Origin: a virus
DNA: 47,501 bases
IMG/VR virus record: IMGVR_UViG_3300001915_000002
Span: 1 to 47,501 of that record
Reading direction: 5' to 3' (one strand)
The notes beneath the pieces are model-generated. The model saw nothing but the letters and a program-made list of their open reading frames with translations, was not told the DNA's origin and did no database searches. This document shows positions 7,166 through 14,637 of this stretch, piece after piece (the stretch's first letter is position 1; each line of letters starts with the position of its first letter). A program made the position numbers and the translations under genes.

Positions 7166-7179
7166 TTTTGCCTCCTGTC

Positions 7180-7377
7180 CTAGGGAAGAGACAATGTAAC
7201 ATCGTTATTTCCCCCACAACGATGATTCATCTTTGACGTTTTGTTACAAACGGGGAACGCACAACGAATCTGCCACTGCTTACGATCACCGCACTTAGGA
7301 CACTTGCCCTTCGTGTACTTATCGAACACCCACGAACACTTACCGTCATGACCCTTGCTCTGTGACCAATATGACAC
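7180..7377 (-). CDS. Small zinc-ribbon protein, GTG start (65 aa)
   Basis: GGGAGGG precedes GTG 7377. Cys pairs CPKC and CAFPVC with Trp two residues further before the second, and NHRCGG near the end. It is the longest of three tandem related ribbons (6836, 7019, 7180). Likely nucleic-acid binding; no specific family recognised. Confidence 0.65.
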   Translation of the reverse strand: MSYWSQSKGHDGKCSWVFDKYTKGKCPKCGDRKQWQIRCAFPVCNKTSKMNHRCGGNNDVTLSLP

Positions 7378-7431
7378 TAGCCCTCCCTACTATCACGAAT
7401 CGCACGACTACGTTGTGTAGCACGTGTACGG

Positions 7432-7602
7432 TTACGCTTCGTTCGACGATCCTTCATCACTCCGGACGCGTTCGACCTGCGCAACTCTACCGAGCGCCTT
7501 GCCCTGTCGTTCGAGTTCACGAATCTCACGCACCTTTCGTTCTTGTCGTCTTGCGTAATCGTAGCACGATCGAACGTACTTGACAAGGCTACATACGAAC
7601 AT
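7432..7602 (-). CDS. Small charged helical protein (56 aa)
   Basis: ATG 7602 shares its A with the stop of the upstream gene. The product has a Cys-containing start and a long charged helix YARRQERKVREIRELERQ. This frame is preferred over an Arg-rich overlapping frame at 7377-7586, which has only a TTG start and no ribosome site. Confidence 0.55.
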   Translation of the reverse strand: MFVCSLVKYVRSCYDYARRQERKVREIRELERQGKALGRVAQVERVRSDEGSSNEA

Positions 7603-7868
7603 CAAATGCCTACAGGAGCGATAGGAACGTCGTCAGGCCACTCATCCTCACCGAGAAGGTATGCTTTGATGCCGTCAATGTCATCGTTCGATTCCACGAA
7701 GGGGCGAAGACGTGCGAAGCCGTAAAGGTCCATGTCCTCCTGTGTGATGGTCACAGGGCCCGTTTTAGTCAGCAAGAGACCGATGACATAGCCGTAGAAC
7801 GCAGCCACGCGCTCCCAATCCGTATTTGAGTACCCGTGAGCGTTGTTGTGGTTCATGTACCGCGCCAT
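7602..7868 (-). CDS. Unknown protein (88 aa)
   Basis: AAAGGGG precedes ATG 7868; longer starts would cover the small gene at 7870. Central helix WERVAAFYGYVIGLLLTKTG and a C-terminal acidic part with DGIKAYLLGEDEWPDD. No family recognised. Confidence 0.6.
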   Translation of the reverse strand: MARYMNHNNAHGYSNTDWERVAAFYGYVIGLLLTKTGPVTITQEDMDLYGFARLRPFVESNDDIDGIKAYLLGEDEWPDDVPIAPVGI

Positions 7869-7869
7869 G

Positions 7870-7974
7870 TCACTTCCCCTTTCGCTTGCAATTGCACTTA
7901 CCCCACGTCTTCGTCCATACCCTGCAATCTGCTGTGTGGACGTTCTTAGGCTCTTTCTTAGCGCTCTTAGGCAT
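7870..7974 (-). CDS. Tiny basic Cys protein (34 aa)
   Basis: GGAGGT lies 8 bases upstream of ATG 7974. Lys-rich, with HTADCRVWTKTWGKCNCKRK, a pattern of three Cys and one His that could hold a metal. Fits exactly between its two neighbours (1 and 4 bases apart). Function unknown. Confidence 0.55.
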   Translation of the reverse strand: MPKSAKKEPKNVHTADCRVWTKTWGKCNCKRKGK

Positions 7975-7978
7975 TGTA

Positions 7979-8161
7979 TCATACCTCCATGTCGCCATAC
8001 AGCCATACAAATCGAGGATCTTCCGTCATCGTGGTAAGGAATTCAATGTACGCCATCCAATACGCTACCTGAGCTCTGATGTCCTGCGGTAGCCCTTGCT
8101 GCGTCCTAGCGCCTCCTGTGCGCACAGTTTCATACTTACTTCCGCGAACCTTCTTAGACAT
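7979..8161 (-). CDS. Unknown small protein (60 aa)
   Basis: AAAGGGG precedes ATG 8161. Basic N-terminus (SKKVRGSKYETVRTGG) and a helical C-terminal half (IRAQVAYWMAYIEFLTTM). First gene after the terminator at 8201-8234. No family recognised. Confidence 0.6.
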   Translation of the reverse strand: MSKKVRGSKYETVRTGGARTQQGLPQDIRAQVAYWMAYIEFLTTMTEDPRFVWLYGDMEV

Positions 8162-8200
8162 CAAATCCCCTTTCAAACTCTGTCAAAAATTTTGTGAGAA

Positions 8201-8234
8201 ATCACAAAGGGGGCACCTTCACCTTGAAGGCACC
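8201..8234 (-). terminator. Intrinsic terminator
   Basis: On the minus strand GGGGGTGCCTTCA and TGAAGGTGCCCCC form a 13-bp stem (two G-T pairs) with a 3-base loop, followed by CTTTGTG. It ends the transcript of the gene at 8252. Confidence 0.8.
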
Positions 8235-8251
8235 CCCTAAGCGATTCTGCA

Positions 8252-8620
8252 TCAGCCCTCGAACGGGCTCCTCAGCAAGGCCGTGAACTCGTCCTCCTCC
8301 GAGGGGCGCTCAGGCTTCGACGTGTCCTCAGTGAGGGTGTACACGAACTCCTTGCGGTCCTCAGTCTCCTCACCCTTCAGAGTCAGGCGCCCGGTGCTGA
8401 GCTTGCCGTCGGTCGCACGAACCGTGGGGCCATGCAGGCGCAGCTCGTTCGTCCCCTCCTGCTCCATCAGAGTGGCCACCATCAGATCGTGCGTCTCAGT
8501 GAGGTGCTTGACGATCTCCTCCTGAACCACATCGGTGATCTGACCAGCAAACTTCTCAAGGAGGGCAGTCGGGACACCGTAAGCCTCGATAGCCTCCGCA
8601 GTGGTGCAAGTGTCACACAT
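8252..8620 (-). CDS. Unknown protein, N-terminal CxxC (122 aa)
   Basis: ATG 8620 avoids overlap with the RNA ligase gene and has AGGA upstream. Starts MCDTC, followed by helices (AEAIEAYGVPTALLEKFAGQ) and a beta-rich, acidic C-terminal half. Followed by a strong terminator, hinting at high or separate expression. No family recognised. Confidence 0.6.
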   Translation of the reverse strand: MCDTCTTAEAIEAYGVPTALLEKFAGQITDVVQEEIVKHLTETHDLMVATLMEQEGTNELRLHGPTVRATDGKLSTGRLTLKGEETEDRKEFVYTLTEDTSKPERPSEEDEFTALLRSPFEG

Positions 8621-8624
8621 AATG

Positions 8625-9269
8625 TTACCGTCCTTCCTTTTCGGACTTAGGACGACCATCGTCCCAAGTAAAAGCCTTGTACGTGCTCTGAGTCAAGGCG
8701 CTCTGGATGATCAAACCCTCGGGGCGCATGAACCCTGGCGCTGCCTTGCTTCCTTCCTTCTCAAGCTTAGCAATCTCCTTGCAGACTGTCAAGTCATCCC
8801 AACCACCAGTGTAGAGCGTCGGGACCACATCAAGGCCGAGAACTTCATCAGTCAGAGCAAGATGCTCGTAACGCCACGGACGGAAGAGTGAGAACTTCTT
8901 GTGATCCAAGTTGTACCCTCGCTGAATGCTACGGCCCCACCACTCTCCGTAGTGCTTGCCGTAACCAAGGAGTTCGATCAATGCCTCTGCATTGTCCCAC
9001 GCCCACGCCGCAAAGCCAGCGTTGTCGGTGTCCTTGCCCGGCTTGATGAACCGCTTACGTGACTGAGTAGCGAACAGATACTTCTCGGAACCTGAGAACG
9101 TCCGGAAGAAATCTGCGTAACCGTCACGCACCAGGGGCTGAGGCTGACCCTCTTCGTAAGGCAAGATGATCACGGCGGCATTGGTGCCGTCGATCTTCTC
9201 CGTCACCGTAACAGTGTCCTTGGCCCATCGCGGGATCTTAGGCCACGATTCGAAAACAAGCTCGCTCAT
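8625..9269 (-). CDS. RNA ligase, Rnl2-like (214 aa)
   Basis: Nucleotidyltransferase-superfamily RNA ligase that would reseal 3'-OH/5'-P breaks. Motif I is EKIDGTN with the AMP-accepting Lys25; motif III-like GEWWG is near residue 110, motif IV RPEGLII near 185, and motif V YKAF near 200. At 214 residues it lacks the long C-terminal domain of T4 Rnl2, so it is a minimal catalytic module. Lies in the same operon as PNK and a second RNA ligase. Confidence 0.85.
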   Translation of the reverse strand: MSELVFESWPKIPRWAKDTVTVTEKIDGTNAAVIILPYEEGQPQPLVRDGYADFFRTFSGSEKYLFATQSRKRFIKPGKDTDNAGFAAWAWDNAEALIELLGYGKHYGEWWGRSIQRGYNLDHKKFSLFRPWRYEHLALTDEVLGLDVVPTLYTGGWDDLTVCKEIAKLEKEGSKAAPGFMRPEGLIIQSALTQSTYKAFTWDDGRPKSEKEGR

Positions 9270-9272
9270 GTA

Positions 9273-9701
9273 TCAGAATTCCTTTCCGCGAATCGCCGCA
9301 GCCACATCATGTGCTGCCTCAACAGACGAACCCCACGACTCTCCCTTGTCCTGAGCACGTTGAGCGACACGCAGAATTGCACTTGCCTCCGGAGTCACCT
9401 CAAACTCCTCCGACAGTTCAGCCCGAATCGCCATGATCGTGCTGTTCACGGTACCGTTGTGCTGGAACAGGAACTCCAGCGGTACGCCCGCGTAACTGAA
9501 AACCGTGCCTGCAATGCACGAAGCGTACAAGACGGGCTCGTCAAGCTTGTTACCATCCTCGTCATTGTACTCCTTCTTGACATTGCAGCACCCAAGCGCA
9601 TCCGTCGAACCAGGGTCGACGTAATCATCGCCCCGTTCATTGAGTGCATCACGCAGCCATTCGAGCGCCTTCTCCATGTCAATAACAACCTTCTCGCTCA
9701 T
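9273..9701 (-). CDS. Unknown protein (142 aa)
   Basis: GGAGAAGAAG precedes ATG 9701, which shares its A with the previous stop. N-terminal helix (DMEKALEWLRDALNERG), then a central LGCCNVKKEY and a hydrophobic strand segment, and a helical end. No family recognised. Neighbour of the RNA ligase; role unknown. Confidence 0.65.
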   Translation of the reverse strand: MSEKVVIDMEKALEWLRDALNERGDDYVDPGSTDALGCCNVKKEYNDEDGNKLDEPVLYASCIAGTVFSYAGVPLEFLFQHNGTVNSTIMAIRAELSEEFEVTPEASAILRVAQRAQDKGESWGSSVEAAHDVAAAIRGKEF

Positions 9702-9826
9702 TACTTCTTCTCCTTCCACTTGGGCTGGTACGGATGGCTGTAAAATCCTCGTTGGATCTTGCGAATGTGATCTTGAAGGGTACGTGCACCGCAAGTCATG
9801 CACTGTCCCGGGCGTTCCTTGCTCAT
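9701..9826 (-). CDS. Tiny CxxC protein (41 aa)
   Basis: Starts at ATG 9826 just after the lipoprotein stop, with no clear ribosome site, so reinitiation is likely. CMTCGARTLQDHI near residue 9 is half a zinc site with a following His. Basic end. Function unknown. Confidence 0.55.
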   Translation of the reverse strand: MSKERPGQCMTCGARTLQDHIRKIQRGFYSHPYQPKWKEKK

Positions 9827-9827
9827 G

Positions 9828-10127
9828 TTACTTGACGCACGCCTTGTGGTTCGGGACCACGAACACACCACTGCCGAGTCCCCCACCGTTCGGACCACCA
9901 GCGATGTCACTGCCTCGCGACGTCACGAAGATCATATCCCCGTACTGATTGCAGCCAAACGCCACGTTACGAAATCCATCGGGCATTCCCACGACACCCT
10001 TGACCGGAGTCTTCTGAATGGTGTTCGAGGTCGGGTCCGGAGAGGAAGTCTTCGTGCCCATGTCACACGCACTCAGCGCGAAGACAGAAGCGATGACAAC
10101 CCCACCGATTGCGAAAGCCTTCTTCAT
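9828..10127 (-). CDS. Phage lipoprotein (99 aa)
   Basis: Signal peptide II: MKK, hydrophobic core and lipobox L-S-A-C with Cys21 as lipid site. The mature part is Gly/Pro/Ser-rich with one further Cys pair. It would sit on the outer face of the host membrane. Phage lipoproteins in this position often block superinfection, but that role is inference. It has its own promoter at 10182-10211. Confidence 0.8.
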   Translation of the reverse strand: MKKAFAIGGVVIASVFALSACDMGTKTSSPDPTSNTIQKTPVKGVVGMPDGFRNVAFGCNQYGDMIFVTSRGSDIAGGPNGGGLGSGVFVVPNHKACVK

Positions 10128-10181
10128 CTCAATCTCCTCTCATGTTCCTTGATATAGAGCCACGTTCGCTGTTCTGTCTGT

Positions 10182-10211
10182 ACAGTACACCGAACATGAC
10201 CCTTATGTCAA
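10182..10211 (-). promoter_or_regulatory. Promoter for the lipoprotein gene
   Basis: On the minus strand TTGACA (10206-10211), 18-base spacer, TACTGT (10182-10187), about 55 bases before the lipoprotein start. The -35 is a perfect consensus. Confidence 0.6.
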
Positions 10212-10214
10212 GGA

Positions 10215-10511
10215 CTACTTAGCGCCCACGATGATGCTCTGACCAGGCGTCGAGATGTTGATGTTCGCCTTGCCGTTCTTGATGGCTTCGTTGACAGCGA
10301 GCGCCTGCTGGTAGTTCAGGTACTCCTGGAACGAAGAGAACTGCTGCGCGTTCTTCCAGAGGTTAGACTGCTGCCTGATCTCGCGAATCAACTCATGCGC
10401 TTCGTTCAACTCACGGCCTCGCTTCACGATACCATACACGAAACCAGCGATCAACCCTCCAACCACAACTGCTGCGATCACGAGGACACAAAAGATGATC
10501 AACAGTTTCAC
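10215..10511 (-). CDS. Membrane-anchored coiled protein (98 aa)
   Basis: I use GTG 10511, whose GTGA overlaps the previous stop; GTG 10532 is an alternative. Residues 1-27 form a membrane anchor, followed by a basic turn, a helical middle (AHELIREIRQQ) and a short beta tail. No family recognised. Confidence 0.65.
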   Translation of the reverse strand: MKLLIIFCVLVIAAVVVGGLIAGFVYGIVKRGRELNEAHELIREIRQQSNLWKNAQQFSSFQEYLNYQQALAVNEAIKNGKANINISTPGQSIIVGAK

Positions 10512-10831
10512 TGCCAGCCTGCCTGATTCCACTCGTTGATCGCTTCAGTGAGAGCGTCACGCAATGCGATAGCGTCCTTCAGGTCAGTGACCTCGCCCTT
10601 CACCAGCAGGACACGAGTCTTCTGAATCTTGACCAAGTCCTTCTGCACCTCCCGAATCTCCTTAAGCTTATCGTACGGGTCAGCATCGTACTCTTCAAGT
10701 TCAGACAAAGTCCGTGTCTTCGTCGGGAACGAGGCTACCTTACCTTCGTTCACTTGGTACACACGACCATCCACCACATCGAAGCCAGTGTCATGCTCAT
10801 CGGTCCAACGGAATTTACGAACCTCTTCCAT
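10508..10831 (-). CDS. Unknown protein (107 aa)
   Basis: GAGAGGAG precedes the ATG. N-terminal beta strands (FRWTDEHDTGFDVVDGRVYQV) then a long charged helix (YDKLKEIREVQKDLVKIQK). Possibly a small DNA mimic or adapter; no family recognised. Coupled to the membrane-anchored gene by a 4-base overlap. Confidence 0.65.
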   Translation of the reverse strand: MEEVRKFRWTDEHDTGFDVVDGRVYQVNEGKVASFPTKTRTLSELEEYDADPYDKLKEIREVQKDLVKIQKTRVLLVKGEVTDLKDAIALRDALTEAINEWNQAGWQ

Positions 10832-10843
10832 GTGTATCTCCTC

Positions 10844-11020
10844 TCACTTCCGACGGCTTATGTTCTGGACGACCAGTACCTGTGCCTTCTTCACATAATC
10901 ATTGTGCTTACGATCACGTGTAGTTTCATTAGCAAACCAATGATCGGAGGTGTCTCCGTTCGCCCACCGAACACGGATACCGTACTGTGTCTCCGCTTCT
11001 CTACGGCCAAACACTGCCAT
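10844..11020 (-). CDS. Unknown small protein (58 aa)
   Basis: GGAGGGGG precedes ATG 11020, which shares its A with the PNK stop (TAATG). Basic, beta-rich (QYGIRVRWANGDTSDHWF). Translation is coupled to PNK. No family recognised. Confidence 0.65.
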   Translation of the reverse strand: MAVFGRREAETQYGIRVRWANGDTSDHWFANETTRDRKHNDYVKKAQVLVVQNISRRK

Positions 11021-11943
11021 TAAAAATCCCCCTCCGCGACCTGTGCGCACGTGAGTCCAATCTCACGCCACATCCTTACAACTTTGTTCCTATCATCGAT
11101 AACGTACCACACGTTGAAGTCCCACTCAACCTTCTCCTTGAACAAGTCGTACTTCACATCGTCATCAGGACGCCCACGATCCTCAACGCTTCGACGCATG
11201 ATCAACTCGAAGTCATCCTCCAGCCACGGCATCTTCTCGTTCAGCCACGCACGCGTGTCATCATAGCACCCGTCCGTGCGCCCGGACATGAAGATGATCT
11301 CAATGCCCTGGTAGAATGCCACCTGAACCATGAGAGCCACGTACTCGAACAGCTCATCGTTCTTCACCAAGTGCTCATCGAACGGTCCACGTCCCACCAT
11401 GCGGGCCACGGTGCCATCGATGTCCACGATGATAGCAATGGGCTTACTCTCATCACGCACGTACGGTTCGTATCGCTTCTCAGGAAGCTTAGCACCGGTG
11501 AACTGAAACGGCAAGGGGTAGGGCTTGCCCTTGATGAACCGCCGGTAGTTGTTGATGATCACGTCTTCCGGGACCTTCTTACCCTGAACACGACGTCTGG
11601 GGTCAGCGTTGCGTGCCAAGCACGTACCAACATCCACGTTCGTTAGGTCCACGATCTCCACAGGCACGTTGTGCTTCCATGCAATGCTGTACAACGTCTG
11701 CACATACTGATTGCGAAGGTTCATGTCCGACACGAACACGTTCTCACCCATGCGCAGGCCCTCTTCAATCAAGGCATGTTGCACATTGGTGACAAGCTTC
11801 TCGTCACAGTCGACGTAGCGGCCGTAGAGCATGTACCTCACCTCGTCACGCTCTACGACCCTACCACCGATGTCCCTCTGCATCTCCCTGGCCTTCGTGC
11901 TCTTACCACAACCAGGGAGGCCACGGAAAATGTAGAGAGTCAT
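11020..11943 (-). CDS. pnkp: Polynucleotide kinase/phosphatase, T4 Pnkp-like (307 aa)
   Basis: Heals broken RNA or DNA ends by 5' phosphorylation and removal of 3' or 2',3'-cyclic phosphate. N-terminal kinase: P-loop GLPGCGKST (Lys14, Ser15), Asp33 as likely base, and an Arg-rich lid near RNADPRRR. C-terminal HAD phosphatase: VDIDGT with Asp174 and Asp176, then IIFMSGRTD, Lys in KEKVEWD and VIDDR. Order and length (T4: 301) match T4 Pnkp. Encoded with two RNA ligases, it completes a heal-and-seal tRNA repair pathway. Confidence 0.93.
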   Translation of the reverse strand: MTLYIFRGLPGCGKSTKAREMQRDIGGRVVERDEVRYMLYGRYVDCDEKLVTNVQHALIEEGLRMGENVFVSDMNLRNQYVQTLYSIAWKHNVPVEIVDLTNVDVGTCLARNADPRRRVQGKKVPEDVIINNYRRFIKGKPYPLPFQFTGAKLPEKRYEPYVRDESKPIAIIVDIDGTVARMVGRGPFDEHLVKNDELFEYVALMVQVAFYQGIEIIFMSGRTDGCYDDTRAWLNEKMPWLEDDFELIMRRSVEDRGRPDDDVKYDLFKEKVEWDFNVWYVIDDRNKVVRMWREIGLTCAQVAEGDF

Positions 11944-11944
11944 G

Positions 11945-12184
11945 TTACTTCCTCCTATACTCTGTCTTCACCACGGTCACGGGCTCTACCTCGAACGCTA
12001 CCACATCATGGTCACGATAATCAACCGTGACGTAACGCACATCTCGTGTTTCATCGTTCAGTGCCAACGAAAAGACATCAACACCGTCCGAAGAGTACAC
12101 TTTACGAACGAACTGAGAATCGTAAACAAATTCATCGCTCATTGCCAGGTCGATGAAGTTCTTCACGAGCTGATTTATAGTCAT
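11945..12184 (-). CDS. Unknown protein (79 aa)
   Basis: Helix-then-beta protein: INQLVKNFIDLAM then repeated strands (YVTVDYRDHDVVAFEVEPVTVV). Lies between PNK and the RNA ligase 1-like gene, one base from each reading unit, so probably co-translated. No family recognised. Confidence 0.6.
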   Translation of the reverse strand: MTINQLVKNFIDLAMSDEFVYDSQFVRKVYSSDGVDVFSLALNDETRDVRYVTVDYRDHDVVAFEVEPVTVVKTEYRRK

Positions 12185-12202
12185 ACATGTTCCTCTCAGT
12201 TA

Positions 12203-13270
12203 TTACTGATCTTCTTGCTCTTCTTCCTTCGGGCGGATCGCCTTCCATAGTACAGGGGTTGCACTCTTCCCGTCAAGCACCGCAAAAAACGCGCTCTGCA
12301 CATGCTTAGGATACCCTGACTCTTGTACGAACACAGCCTTTTCCTTACGCGTGCTCATCTGCTTCGTGTTCCACACCAACTCACTGACCTGCGATGACTG
12401 AACGACGTACTCTGCGATCAAACGATTGGCCACACCCATCAGCCAATCGGCGTGCTCCTCGGGGATTTCCTGTGCAATTGCACGTGCACGATAAATGTGT
12501 GGACCTTCCATTGCTTCCCACACATAGCGCTCCGTCAAATGAGACACGATACGATGCAACCGCACGTACTCCTCTTCCTTCACCTTAACCCTGCGCCCAT
12601 CCGAGGTGACAGCGACAACACCTTCCTTGCCCTGCCTGTTCGACAGATTGAAAACACCCTCGAAAGGTCCGATGTATACGGGGTCTGCGCGCAAATCGTA
12701 CATGTCATCTTCGAACTGAAAACGCCCAGTGTAATTTTCGATCGTACCAAGGTACACTAAGCCCTCAAGCCCACCGTACTCCACAACGATACGGTTGTCA
12801 GGATAGATGATCTCGAACAGGTCGGTGTAACCAGGGATGAAGGGAAAGTATTCGATGCCCTTGCTGTGCGCGAAGTTGGTTGCCCACTGCGCCTGCTCAC
12901 TGCTGAACGAACCACGTGTAGCAATACGATACATACCGTTAGGGTCCGGATAGGCAATACCCAACGAACCATCGAACTTTTCGTATGCCCGTACTACTTC
13001 CTGCCCCGTGATAACGTCGGCATTCTTTTCACCGTAATTGTAGAACTTACGGAACGGGCGCGCCACAATCTCCAGGGTGGCAGGGTGAAAGATCAGCCCA
13101 CGGCAATTCTCCGTGACCGCATTCCAGTGGTAGTTTTGCTGCGCCTTGTGCGTATAGTTAGCGAGCGCCAAATCGTCGGGGAACTCGGGGTGGCGCTGCA
13201 CCTTGATAAAGCCCGCGTTACGCATCTCCACGTAATCGTCCCATGAGAACAGGTCAGTGATTCGGACCAC
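12203..13270 (-). CDS. rnlA: RNA ligase, T4 Rnl1-like (355 aa)
   Basis: Seals healed tRNA breaks. The Rnl1 N-terminal blocks are present: RGLIFHP, RPFRKFYNYGE (compare T4 RPMxKFFNxxE), then motif I YEKFDGSL with Lys98 as AMP acceptor. Later come EGLVYLG, KEGVVAV (motif IV) and VKVKEEEY (motif V); the C-terminal 120 residues are helical as in the tRNA-specific domain. Length is close to T4 (374). Works with PNK at 11020. Confidence 0.9.
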   Translation of the reverse strand: MVRITDLFSWDDYVEMRNAGFIKVQRHPEFPDDLALANYTHKAQQNYHWNAVTENCRGLIFHPATLEIVARPFRKFYNYGEKNADVITGQEVVRAYEKFDGSLGIAYPDPNGMYRIATRGSFSSEQAQWATNFAHSKGIEYFPFIPGYTDLFEIIYPDNRIVVEYGGLEGLVYLGTIENYTGRFQFEDDMYDLRADPVYIGPFEGVFNLSNRQGKEGVVAVTSDGRRVKVKEEEYVRLHRIVSHLTERYVWEAMEGPHIYRARAIAQEIPEEHADWLMGVANRLIAEYVVQSSQVSELVWNTKQMSTRKEKAVFVQESGYPKHVQSAFFAVLDGKSATPVLWKAIRPKEEEQEDQ

Positions 13271-13469
13271 GGCTCAACCTCCTTAGAATCGTCGCACTAT
13301 CTCCTTCAACATCCCCACCACTCTCGCACGACAACGACCATGTGTCAAGGGGGAAAGCGCGGACGATGCTCCGAACCTGTGACCTGACAATCGAGAAGGC
13401 CACAATGATCGGAGCATCGTCCCGCATCACATAGAGATGGTAGCGTTCGAGCGCCTTAGGCTGGTCCAC
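13254..13469 (-). CDS. Unknown small protein, GTG start (71 aa)
   Basis: GTG 13469 has GAGGA 8 bases upstream and overlaps the previous gene by 14 bases; a longer frame begins at TTG without a site. HLYVMRDDAPIIVAFSIVRSQVRSIV suggests alternating strand and helix. Overlaps the RNA ligase start by 17 bases. No family recognised. Confidence 0.55.
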   Translation of the reverse strand: MDQPKALERYHLYVMRDDAPIIVAFSIVRSQVRSIVRAFPLDTWSLSCESGGDVEGDSATILRRLSRGPNH

Positions 13470-13611
13470 GAAATTCGTCCTCAAGTTCGCTGTAAACACT
13501 GGAGGCAAGCCAAAGAATCTGACTAGCCGTCAATGTGACATTGATCCCTTCCAAGTTCTCTTCCAGATCATCAGCGATACGATCGATGATGTTGTCACTG
13601 TAGTGTAGCAT
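13456..13611 (-). CDS. Small helical acidic protein (51 aa)
   Basis: ATG 13611 follows the previous stop by one base (TGACATG). Sequence starts LHYSDNIIDRIADDLEENLEG and continues with a second helix. Too short to assign. Position in an unbroken overlapping gene string supports it. Confidence 0.55.
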   Translation of the reverse strand: MLHYSDNIIDRIADDLEENLEGINVTLTASQILWLASSVYSELEDEFRGPA

Positions 13612-13612
13612 G

Positions 13613-13735
13613 TCACACACCACGCAGGAAGATCACGAGTCGGTTGTAGAAATAAACGTACTCTTCGTCTGCGGCAGCGACATTGAAGACGATGCAGAGG
13701 TAGGCGAAGAAGTTGAAGATGTCAAGGATGTCCAT
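13613..13735 (-). CDS. Tiny single-TM protein overlapping another gene (40 aa)
   Basis: GGAGG lies 10 bases upstream of ATG 13735. Residues 2-22 (DILDIFNFFAYLCIVFNVAA) form a membrane segment; the end is also hydrophobic. It overlaps the 3' 103 bases of the gene at 13633 in another frame; that gene's overlapped tail is a low-complexity Ser/Thr run, which suggests that this frame is the constrained one. Confidence 0.5.
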   Translation of the reverse strand: MDILDIFNFFAYLCIVFNVAAADEEYVYFYNRLVIFLRGV

Positions 13736-13935
13736 GTTACATCAGCCTCCTGTAGTGTGTAGGTCATCTGAACTGGGGGCTTAGGCCGCTTACGATCGTA
13801 ATCATAACCGCCGTACTGTGTCTTTGGCAAGCGCTTCATCGCACGCTCCGCAGAAACTTTGTCTTCGTAGTAGCCCCTGAACTGATTGCTACGATAGACC
13901 CTACCATGCTGATCGACGATGCGCCATAGTTTCAC
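13633..13935 (-). CDS. Small protein of a repeated family (up to 100 aa)
   Basis: Begins MKLWRIVDQHGRVYRSNQFRGYY and has QEADVTW near residue 66; genes at 14225 and 14638 have the same layout (L-hydrophobic-IV-D/N-x-x-G-x-x-x-x-S, then a helix, then a Val-Thr-Trp end). After residue 70 the sequence is almost only Ser, Thr and Pro, where it overlaps the membrane ORF at 13613. The functional part is probably the first 70 residues. Function unknown. Confidence 0.6.
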   Translation of the reverse strand: MKLWRIVDQHGRVYRSNQFRGYYEDKVSAERAMKRLPKTQYGGYDYDRKRPKPPVQMTYTLQEADVTWTSLTSSTSSPTSASSSMSLPQTKSTFISTTDS

Positions 13936-14255
13936 GCGTCTCCTCCCTCATCTTCGTACTCATCGAACTCCACAGTGACGCGCATCACACGGCCTTCCTG
14001 AATCTCAGCGTACACCGGATACGACCCATCGCCCCACGCCGTTTCAACGACAACACCAAGGCCGCCGGGCCCAGGGATAGCGTGCTCACGCTCCACATCC
14101 CCGCCAAAGCGCGCGCCCCACCCCCTCAGCAGTTCGTGGTAGGAGAACCCTTCATCCACGTAACATGGATCAGTGAGAATTACCTGCCCACTGTCCACGC
14201 TAACATGCCCCACGAGCTTACGTTCTACGGGGTTGTGTCGTCCAAATCCTCCCAT
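13932..14255 (-). CDS. Unknown protein with VDSGQ...DPCY motif (107 aa)
   Basis: GGGAGAGGTGAC precedes the ATG; overlaps the upstream gene by 31 bases. VSVDSGQVILTDPCYV is a signature of a widespread small beta-rich family of unknown function in phages and bacteria; the rest (GGLGVVVETAWGDGSYPVYAE) fits a beta sandwich. Acidic C-terminus. Confidence 0.65.
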   Translation of the reverse strand: MGGFGRHNPVERKLVGHVSVDSGQVILTDPCYVDEGFSYHELLRGWGARFGGDVEREHAIPGPGGLGVVVETAWGDGSYPVYAEIQEGRVMRVTVEFDEYEDEGGDA

Positions 14256-14635
14256 GTCACCTCTCCCTTCTGAATACGAACCTTGCGGCTGAGTCGATTA
14301 CGTGCATAAGACGCCGCACTCTTAACGCCACTTAGCGTAGCATAGTACGGCTTGTTTAGTGCGGTACTATGACGACTACGCTCTACTTCCCCACGCTCGT
14401 TCACAATTCGATACAGAGTCGTGGGGAGGTTCCCCGTGCCCAATTCATCTTGGAACTGGGCATCGGGGGTTTCATCTTCAGGCACCCAATCCTCAGCGCC
14501 CGGTAGCATTGGCTCCTTCACGAAGACAGGGGTACTCTCGCCTTCACGGTATTCACGAGAGTACCCCATTTCCTCCATGAACGTAGCCAACTTCTCCGGA
14601 TCACGCATGATATATCCGGGGACCACGTTGCTCAT
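14225..14635 (-). CDS. Unknown protein, member of repeated family (136 aa)
   Basis: AGGAGG lies 7 bases upstream of ATG 14635. The N-terminal half is Pro/Glu-rich; the C-terminal half (TLYRIVNERGEVERSRHST ... QKGEVTWEDL) resembles the genes at 13633 and 14638, giving three related genes within 1.2 kb. Function unknown. Confidence 0.65.
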   Translation of the reverse strand: MSNVVPGYIMRDPEKLATFMEEMGYSREYREGESTPVFVKEPMLPGAEDWVPEDETPDAQFQDELGTGNLPTTLYRIVNERGEVERSRHSTALNKPYYATLSGVKSAASYARNRLSRKVRIQKGEVTWEDLDDTTP

Positions 14636-14637
14636 GC

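Noticed and set aside
6585-7199. Rightward ORF of 204 codons opposite the zinc-ribbon genes
   Set aside because: Antisense shadow: the five leftward genes have ribosome sites and Cys motifs, while this product is Cys/His-rich only by complement.
7377-7586. Arg-rich leftward frame of 69 codons
   Set aside because: It needs a TTG start without a ribosome site; the alternative frame 7432-7602 has an ATG coupled to the upstream stop and a better composition.
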